Assembly (NCBI GenBank): GCA_001512745.1
Contig: LFSM01000102.1
Location: 1 to 43,313 of the forward strand
Length of the DNA stretch: 43,313 bases
Source of the DNA: Clostridiales bacterium DTU032
Lineage (GTDB): Bacteria; Bacillota; Clostridia; Saccharofermentanales; DTU023
Reading direction: 5' to 3'
In this document: in pieces, positions 37,168 through 43,313 of the stretch
Layout: each line of letters opens with the position of its first letter
Numbering within the stretch: position 1 is the stretch's first letter
Notes under the pieces: generated by a model
The model's input: only the letters and a program-made list of their open reading frames with translations
Databases searched by the model: none
What the model was told of the DNA's origin: nothing
Made by a program: the position numbers and the translations under genes

Positions 37168-38712
37168 ATGAAAGTGATTGCTTATGATGTAGGAACCACG
37201 GGTCTGAAAACGTGCCTCTTTGAGATCATCGTAGGTGAAAACATCCGGTTTTTGGCCGGAGAAGTAGGTGAGTACTCCCTCACAATCCTGGAAAATGGCG
37301 GTGCCGAGCAGGATCCTGATGAGTGGTGGCAGACAGTTTGCCAAAGTACGAGGAATCTGATTGCTCATACAGGAATTGATCCCGAAGAAATTAAAGGCTT
37401 AGCCTTTTGTTCGCAGATGCAGACTGTTGTGCTGGTTGATGAAGAAGGCAATCATTTAAGACCAAGCATGAGCTGCATGGATACTCGCGCGCAAAAACAG
37501 TTCGAGGAAAATATGTGCAGGGGTCTCAAGGTCGAAGGCCTGAATGCCCTTAAAATTTTGCGCTATCTGAGCATTACGGGTGCCATATCTGCAAGTGCCA
37601 AGGACCCTGCCTGGAAATATCTCTGGGTCAAAGAAAACGAGCCTGAACTTTATTCGAAAATCTATAAATGGATTGATGCTAAGGAATACCTTACCTTCAG
37701 AGCAACCGGTAATCTAAAGGCGACTAAAGATGATGCCAACCTTACCTTCCTTTTTGATGTAAAGAAGTCTCAGTGGAGTGAGAGTCTTTGCCGGATGATC
37801 GGAGTAGATATGGACCATCTGCCTGAAATATGTGAAGCCACAGATGTAGTTGGCGGACTTAAAGCTGACTCAGCACAGGAATTAGGACTTCTTGAGGGAA
37901 CTCCTGTATTCGGCGGCGGCGGAGATGTCAGCCTTTGTCAGATAGGCGCGGGTTGTGTCGAAGTAGGCGATGTCAACTTTTATTCAGGAACTTCCGGCTG
38001 GGTCTGCACTACAGTGGACAGAATGCACCTGGATATAGGAAATCTGGTGGCAGGTGTTATCGGCGCCGATCCGGAGACATACAACTATATCGCTGAGCTG
38101 GAAACAGCAGGCAAGTGTATTGAATGGGTGAAAGAACGTCTCAGTCACACTCCGATGGAGGAGTATGACGAACTCTTTGAATATATTAAAGATACTCCGG
38201 CGGGGAGCAATGGAATCGTCTTCTCTCCCTGGATGCACGGCAACCGCTGCCCCTTTGAAGATAGTTATGCCCGTGGCGTCTTCTTCAATGTAGATGTCAG
38301 CAGTCGTGGCAGCGACCTGATCAAGTCTGTCATCGAAGGTGTCTGCCTTCACATGCGCTGGATGCTTGAAGCGACAGAAGAGACCTTTGCTACAAGCCCT
38401 GTTGTGCGCTTTACCGGAGGCAGTTCAATGTCACCCATGGTTTGCCAGATCTTAGCAGATGTTTTGGGCCGTGAGCTGGAAACCATTGAAAATCCACGTT
38501 ATGTAGGCGCCATGGGTGCCGCCGGTGTTATGTCAGTCGGACTCGGACTTTCAGATAATATTAAGGAAATAAAGAAGATTATCCGGGTAACAGATAAGTA
38601 TAGTCCAATCCCGGAAAATACCGCTGTCTACGACAAAATATATCCAACCTTTAAAAATCTCTATTTCGATAACAAAAAATCATTTAGTGCCCTTAACAGT
38701 GAGGGTTGTTAA
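37168..38712 (+). CDS. FGGY-family carbohydrate kinase, xylulokinase-like
   Basis: MKVIAYDVGTTGLKTCLFE, AEQDPDEWW, FYSGTSGWV and RFTGGSSMSPMVCQILADVLGRELE; RBS ggaaggcgg before ATG 37168. Confidence 0.92.
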   Translation: MKVIAYDVGTTGLKTCLFEIIVGENIRFLAGEVGEYSLTILENGGAEQDPDEWWQTVCQSTRNLIAHTGIDPEEIKGLAFCSQMQTVVLVDEEGNHLRPSMSCMDTRAQKQFEENMCRGLKVEGLNALKILRYLSITGAISASAKDPAWKYLWVKENEPELYSKIYKWIDAKEYLTFRATGNLKATKDDANLTFLFDVKKSQWSESLCRMIGVDMDHLPEICEATDVVGGLKADSAQELGLLEGTPVFGGGGDVSLCQIGAGCVEVGDVNFYSGTSGWVCTTVDRMHLDIGNLVAGVIGADPETYNYIAELETAGKCIEWVKERLSHTPMEEYDELFEYIKDTPAGSNGIVFSPWMHGNRCPFEDSYARGVFFNVDVSSRGSDLIKSVIEGVCLHMRWMLEATEETFATSPVVRFTGGSSMSPMVCQILADVLGRELETIENPRYVGAMGAAGVMSVGLGLSDNIKEIKKIIRVTDKYSPIPENTAVYDKIYPTFKNLYFDNKKSFSALNSEGC

Positions 38713-38775
38713 GGACCGCTATAAAGAGAAATTTGACTATTAAAGATAAAAAACAAAGAAAAAGGAGAAGAAACG

Positions 38776-40218
38776 ATGAAACAAAATTATGGCGTTTCCA
38801 AATGGCCTGACATCGAGGAAATCAACTCCAAGATGGACAAGCTGCTACAAGCAGATATTCTGCATCTTAAAGCAGATGCCAAGGCCCGTTACATGGATTA
38901 CTTTGACACAAAGTGCAAGCGTTCAAAGGAGATAATTGCTGAGGCCCGTCAGTTTATTCCGGGCGGTGTACAGCATAATCTGGCTTTTAACTTTCCTTTC
39001 CCACTTGCAGTCGACCGTGCAGAAGGAGCTTACCTTTATGATGTTGACGGCAACCGCTATGTAGATTATTTACAGGCCGGCGGCCCCACTTTACTGGGAA
39101 GCAATTATAAGCCGGTAACTGATAAAGTTATTGAGGTAATCCAAAAACATGGAGCTGTAACCGGTTTATTTCACGAATACGAGCTCAAACTGGCAAAAAT
39201 CATTAATGAATGTATGCCCTGGGTAGAGCAATATCGCTGCTTCGGCAGTGGTACAGAAGCTTGCATGGCTGCCATTCGCGTGGCCCGTACTTTTACCGGT
39301 AAAAAGAAGGTTATAAAAATGGGCGGAGCTTATCACGGCTGGAGTGACCAGCTGGTGTATTCCCTGCATATTCCATATACCAAAACCTTCGAGGCTCACG
39401 GCATACCCAAAGAGTGTGTAGCAAATACCACTGAATGTGCGCCGGGGGATATCGATTCCTTGCGTAAAGTATTAGAAGAAAATGAGAAAGACGGTGGTAC
39501 GGCTTGCTTTATTCTGGAAGCTTTCGGCCCGGAAAGCGGCACCCGCATGATGCCTTTAGATTATTGTGCTCAGGCGCGCGAATTGTGTGACGAGTTTGGC
39601 ACTTTGCTCATCTTTGACGAAGTTGTAACTGCTTTCCGTATAGGTCCGGGCGGAGCAGCCGGTTTCTTAGGTGTCAAACCTGATTTAACGGTTATGGGCA
39701 AGATTGTTTCCGGTGGTTTCCCAATGGCTGGCGGAGTCGGCGGTCGCGCGGACATCATGAGCTGCATGGCAGCCGGTGTCCAGTCAGGAAAACAGCGCGC
39801 TTATGTCGGAGGCACACTCACAGCCAACCCACTAAGCTGTGCAGCAGGTTATTATGCCATCAAGGAAATAATTGAGCAGGATGCAGCCCGCAAAGCCGGC
39901 GAGAATGCTGACAAGCTTTGTGCCGGACTCCAGTCCTTAATCGACAAATACGAGCTGCCCTTTGTAGTTTGGAATACAGGTTCAATTATTCATTTTGAAG
40001 TCTCAGGTGTTATGTATCTGTCTGTACAGGATCCTGAAATATTCAACAAGATATCCGAACGCAAAAAGAGTATGGAAGAATTTGGTGCAGCTTTAACAGC
40101 CAACGGTGTTATAACTCTGGCTGGCAGCCGTATTTATACAAGTATGGCAGACAATGATGAAACATTAGCTGAAACCCTGACCGCTTTTGAAGAAGTATTC
40201 AGCAATGTAGAAAGATAG
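38776..40218 (+). CDS. Class III aminotransferase / GSA 2,1-aminomutase-like PLP enzyme
   Basis: FIPGGVQHNLAF, FGSGTEACMAAIRVARTFTGKKKVIKMGGAYHGW, LIFDEVVTAFR and MGKIVSGGFPMAGGVGG (PLP lysine). Confidence 0.92.
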   Translation: MKQNYGVSKWPDIEEINSKMDKLLQADILHLKADAKARYMDYFDTKCKRSKEIIAEARQFIPGGVQHNLAFNFPFPLAVDRAEGAYLYDVDGNRYVDYLQAGGPTLLGSNYKPVTDKVIEVIQKHGAVTGLFHEYELKLAKIINECMPWVEQYRCFGSGTEACMAAIRVARTFTGKKKVIKMGGAYHGWSDQLVYSLHIPYTKTFEAHGIPKECVANTTECAPGDIDSLRKVLEENEKDGGTACFILEAFGPESGTRMMPLDYCAQARELCDEFGTLLIFDEVVTAFRIGPGGAAGFLGVKPDLTVMGKIVSGGFPMAGGVGGRADIMSCMAAGVQSGKQRAYVGGTLTANPLSCAAGYYAIKEIIEQDAARKAGENADKLCAGLQSLIDKYELPFVVWNTGSIIHFEVSGVMYLSVQDPEIFNKISERKKSMEEFGAALTANGVITLAGSRIYTSMADNDETLAETLTAFEEVFSNVER

Positions 40219-40230
40219 CAGGAGGTCTTT

Positions 40231-41547
40231 ATGATTAAGAAGTTGGATATAGAAAACCTGACTCATGCCTTTCCGGAAGTAGCCTATGATGAGGATTATG
40301 TCATTGCGACTTTCCAGATACGGGCAGAGACCAAGAATATGGAAAAGCTGGCCCTGGCAATTGCCAGTGAGCAGGCCACGGGTACCTGGATTAAAGTTAG
40401 CGGAGATTCTCTGGAAAAACAGAGAAAGCACGGCACTAAGGTCGTCGCTATCTATGAAGTTCCTGATTGGGGCGCTGACAGGGTTGAGGACCTGCCATCC
40501 TTATACATCGTACAGGTTGCTTTCCCCATGGCAAATTTCGGCGACAGCATACCGATGATGCTAACATCAGTTTTCGGCAACATTTCCGCTTCCGGTATGT
40601 TGAAGTGGATAGACGTAGCCTTCCCTAAAAAATATATAGATAAATTTAAGGGGCCAAAATTTGGTGTACAGGGACTAAGAGACCTGCTTGGAGTTCAGGA
40701 CAGGCCTCTCCTGAATGCAATGATCAAGCCGAATATCGGCTGGACACCGGATGAAGGCGCAGAAATCTTCTATCAGGCAGCTAAAGGAGGTGTCGACATC
40801 ATCAAAGATGACGAACTCCTCCCGGCAGATGAAAGCTTTTGCCCTCTGGAAGAACGTGTAACAAAATTCATGGCTAAGGAAAAGCAGGTCTATGAGGAAA
40901 CAGGGGAGCATACACTTTATGCTGTCAATATTACAGACCGCACAGAAAAGATCAGGGACAATGCTCTGCGAGCCATTGACAAAGGTGCGAACTGCCTGAT
41001 GCTTAACGTTTATACGTCAGGCCACGGTGCACTTCATATGCTGGCGGATGATCCCGACATCAATGTCCCCATCCTCGCACACGTCGACTTTGTCGGAGCC
41101 TATGCGGGTTCAACTTACACCGGTATTTCAGCTCCGCTGGTGATTGGAAAACTCACACGTCTGGCAGGAGCGGATTTCCAGATCAACGGTCATCCCTGGG
41201 GAAAATTTCCGGTCCCCTTTAAAACTTTCTACCGCAGCTTCAAGTTCTTTACCCAGCCCTGGTGGCATATTAAGCCAATGATGTACGCTGTTTCCGGCGG
41301 TACAACTCAGCTGGTAGTGAGAAATGCGGTGGATGCAGTCGGCACAGATATTATTCTGGCAGCAGGCGGCGGTGTGCATGGCCATCCGGACGGCAGCTGT
41401 GCCGGTGCCAAGTCAATGCGTCAGGCAATAGATGCAGCAGTTAAGGGAATAGACCTGATCGAGTATGCTAAATCTCATGAGGAACTCATGCGCATGGCTC
41501 AGATGTTGGATCCTGATGTGCTGAAAAACTTTGATTTGTTAAAGTAA
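40231..41547 (+). CDS. RuBisCO-like protein (form IV RuBisCO superfamily)
   Basis: NAMIKPNIGWTPDE, GGVDIIKDDELL, LYAVNITDRT and LAAGGGVHGHPDGSCAGAKSMRQA. Confidence 0.93.
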   Translation: MIKKLDIENLTHAFPEVAYDEDYVIATFQIRAETKNMEKLALAIASEQATGTWIKVSGDSLEKQRKHGTKVVAIYEVPDWGADRVEDLPSLYIVQVAFPMANFGDSIPMMLTSVFGNISASGMLKWIDVAFPKKYIDKFKGPKFGVQGLRDLLGVQDRPLLNAMIKPNIGWTPDEGAEIFYQAAKGGVDIIKDDELLPADESFCPLEERVTKFMAKEKQVYEETGEHTLYAVNITDRTEKIRDNALRAIDKGANCLMLNVYTSGHGALHMLADDPDINVPILAHVDFVGAYAGSTYTGISAPLVIGKLTRLAGADFQINGHPWGKFPVPFKTFYRSFKFFTQPWWHIKPMMYAVSGGTTQLVVRNAVDAVGTDIILAAGGGVHGHPDGSCAGAKSMRQAIDAAVKGIDLIEYAKSHEELMRMAQMLDPDVLKNFDLLK

Positions 41548-41551
41548 AAAT

Positions 41552-42184
41552 ATGTACGATACGATTTTATTTTTAGATTTTGACGGTACTATTACCAGTG
41601 AAGACACTTTGGAAGGATCGATGCAGCTTTGCATCGACCCTTCCATTTATGAAGAAGAGAAGAAGGCATTGACTGCCGGAGAACGCAGCCTGTCTGATAC
41701 CCTGCATTTGGCTTTCAACATGATTCCTTCCAGCAAAATTGATGCTATTCTTGACTATGTTGATCAGGTGGCTTTGCGCCCCGGCTTCGAAGAACTGCTG
41801 GATGTAGCAGATGGCCTGGGCATCCCGGTTGTTGTCATTTCCGGTGGTCTGGAAAGCTATATTGAGAGAAAACTAGCCCCCTACAAAGATAAGATACTTG
41901 ACTTTCACGGTGTAGGAGTCGATCTCAGCGGTGAACATATCAAGCTTATATCAGCCTATGAAACTAAGGGCGAACTGGTGCAAAAAACTCTTATCATGGA
42001 CCAGTATGAATACAAAAAGGCTATATCGGTCGGTGACAATATTACCGATTATCGCATGGCTCTGGCCTCTGATCAGGTTTTTGCACGCGATACACTGGCT
42101 GCGATCATGGAGAAAAACAAACTGCCCTTTACTCCCTGGGAAGATTTTTATGATGTAGCCCGTTCGATCAGCAGTTCCAAATAA
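41552..42184 (+). CDS. HAD-superfamily phosphatase, MtnX-like
   Basis: LDFDGTITSEDT, VVVISGGLESYI, SVGDNITDYRMA and VFARDTL...LPFTPWEDFYDV, resembling MtnX. Confidence 0.85.
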   Translation: MYDTILFLDFDGTITSEDTLEGSMQLCIDPSIYEEEKKALTAGERSLSDTLHLAFNMIPSSKIDAILDYVDQVALRPGFEELLDVADGLGIPVVVISGGLESYIERKLAPYKDKILDFHGVGVDLSGEHIKLISAYETKGELVQKTLIMDQYEYKKAISVGDNITDYRMALASDQVFARDTLAAIMEKNKLPFTPWEDFYDVARSISSSK

Positions 42185-42726
42185 GACTTCCTCGTAAGAT
42201 TTGCACGGGGAATGCCAAGCAGATCCAGAAGGGAAAGCAGTCGGTCACGAATGCTTTCCCCTTCTTTTTGGCTGATATCACTTTCCGCACAGTACTCGAT
42301 TTCGATGAAAGAACCAAGACCGGCAAGTTGGTCCAGGCAGATATTAACCTGTGAGAACTCAGCGGTTCCCCGAAATTCTCTTCTCTTCTTTTCAACAGTA
42401 AGCACTGATTTATAGCCCAGAGAATTGAGTATTCTCTGCATGTCAGCTGCATTGCTGATTTTTGTTTCTATTTCAACACGGGTGTTGGATAGCGGATCCA
42501 CTTTGGCACCCTTATAGGTAAGCATGGTCTGTTCTGACAGTCCGCTGCGCTGTTCTCTAATTCTCAGAGCCTCATCACTTTCAGCAAAGTTGCGGTCGGG
42601 AGCGTTAAAGTAATGGTCGCTTTCTTCAAGCATCTGAACAAAGTAAAAATTCTGTGCCAGAATCTTTTTTTCCAGATCCTGAAAAAATTCAGTGTCGACA
42701 AAGGCCTTTAGTTCTATTTCCAGCAT
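42148..42726 (-). CDS. CYTH-domain protein (CyaB / triphosphatase-like)
   Basis: MLEIELKAFV; YFNAPDRNFAESDEALRIRE; VEIETKI; VEKKRREFRGT. Confidence 0.85.
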   Translation of the reverse strand: MLEIELKAFVDTEFFQDLEKKILAQNFYFVQMLEESDHYFNAPDRNFAESDEALRIREQRSGLSEQTMLTYKGAKVDPLSNTRVEIETKISNAADMQRILNSLGYKSVLTVEKKRREFRGTAEFSQVNICLDQLAGLGSFIEIEYCAESDISQKEGESIRDRLLSLLDLLGIPRANLTRKSYLELLIERATS

Positions 42727-42740
42727 GACAGTGTGTCTCC

Positions 42741-43313
42741 TTACTGCTTCTTTTTCAGAAGTATCTCAGCATCTTTCATATTAGCAGCAGCCAGCTCCAA
42801 ACGTTCATCCATAGACATTTCACTGTCAAAATCGTTGATCAGCAGCTGGCTGCCAAGGAGAGACTTGCTGCGCCAGCTGACAGCGTGGACGAATTCCTCT
42901 GTCTCCTTCCAGAGATAAGGAGTGGGCAGAAAACCGGCAGCGAAGATTTTATAAAAACCTTCTGCGCTATAGAGATCAGGATAGTTCTTTTCCAGAAAAT
43001 CAACAAGCTGTCTGGAGTCCCGATATAGTTTGCCTTCCCGCTCAGAGACTTCATCATTTTTGCTCATGTCGTCAAACAGACCGCTTTGTTTTGCCCGGCG
43101 GTACTCTTTCAGCGTGTGCAGGGTGATGCGGATACTTTCGTCAATCACGTCCGGTGTTGCCAGATGAGATGCCTCGGAGTAGCTCACAACATGGATAAGC
43201 TCAGGGCTTGAATTATTCCGGGCTTCGATGTCATCCATGAGACAGCTGACCGCAGCCAGCTGGATCTTTGCCTGATGCGGATCAGCAAGGAAGTACTCCA
43301 GTCCGGCGCGTGG
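42741..43313 (-). CDS. Uncharacterised protein, truncated by window edge
   Basis: open frame continues upstream of the listed ATG to the edge (AGLEYFLADPHQAKIQLAAVSCLMDD...). Confidence 0.5.
   Translation of the reverse strand, partial: PRAGLEYFLADPHQAKIQLAAVSCLMDDIEARNNSSPELIHVVSYSEASHLATPDVIDESIRITLHTLKEYRRAKQSGLFDDMSKNDEVSEREGKLYRDSRQLVDFLEKNYPDLYSAEGFYKIFAAGFLPTPYLWKETEEFVHAVSWRSKSLLGSQLLINDFDSEMSMDERLELAAANMKDAEILLKKKQ

Noticed and set aside
40231-41547. Calling the RuBisCO-superfamily gene a true CO2-fixing RuBisCO
   Set aside because: KPK is KPN and the SGG motif is AGG; the overall motifs are closer to RuBisCO-like proteins, and no phosphoribulokinase is nearby.
34497-42184. Calling the locus ordinary methionine salvage
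   Set aside because: No MtnB, MtnD or MtnK homologue is visible, the phosphorylase looks like PNP, and an FGGY kinase and class III PLP enzyme are extra. It remains an open alternative if the missing genes lie elsewhere.

Overview
The window is a 43.3 kb segment of an apparently low-GC Gram-positive (Firmicutes/Clostridia-like) chromosome. Gene families below were assigned by eye from motifs in the supplied translations; no database search was run. Contents in order: (1) a fatty-acid synthesis operon (fabH partial, fabK, fabD, fabG, fabF, fabZ, MarR regulator) with two GGTGCCAGGCACC-core palindromic elements between genes; (2) an aldehyde dehydrogenase, an amidohydrolase, an Ldh2-type dehydrogenase, a BMP-type nucleoside ABC importer and a pyrimidine nucleoside phosphorylase; (3) a His-rich P1B metal ATPase with an ArsR/SmtB regulator; (4) a cobalamin riboswitch with an intrinsic terminator, ahead of an operon encoding an LPXTG-anchored DUF4430-like plus beta-propeller protein, a DUF4430-like lipoprotein, a single-chain EcfT-A-A' fusion and an ECF S component; (5) an asparaginase, a BMP-like lipoprotein, an APC permease, a DUF3810-like protein, a UPF0597 protein and two tRNAs (Gly-CCC, Thr-GGT); (6) a purine nucleoside phosphorylase and MtnA/eIF2B-like isomerase, then a divergent TetR/FGGY-kinase pair sharing a 38-bp dyad with face-to-face promoters, followed by a class III PLP enzyme, a RuBisCO-like protein and an MtnX-like HAD phosphatase. 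Block 6 is the best candidate for an undescribed system: a RuBisCO-like pathway with methionine-salvage-like parts (MtnA/W/X-like) but no MtnB or MtnD in the window and a classical PNP upstream. Block 4 is the second candidate: a Gram-positive cell-surface B12 capture system. No CRISPR arrays, transposase genes or rRNA were seen.
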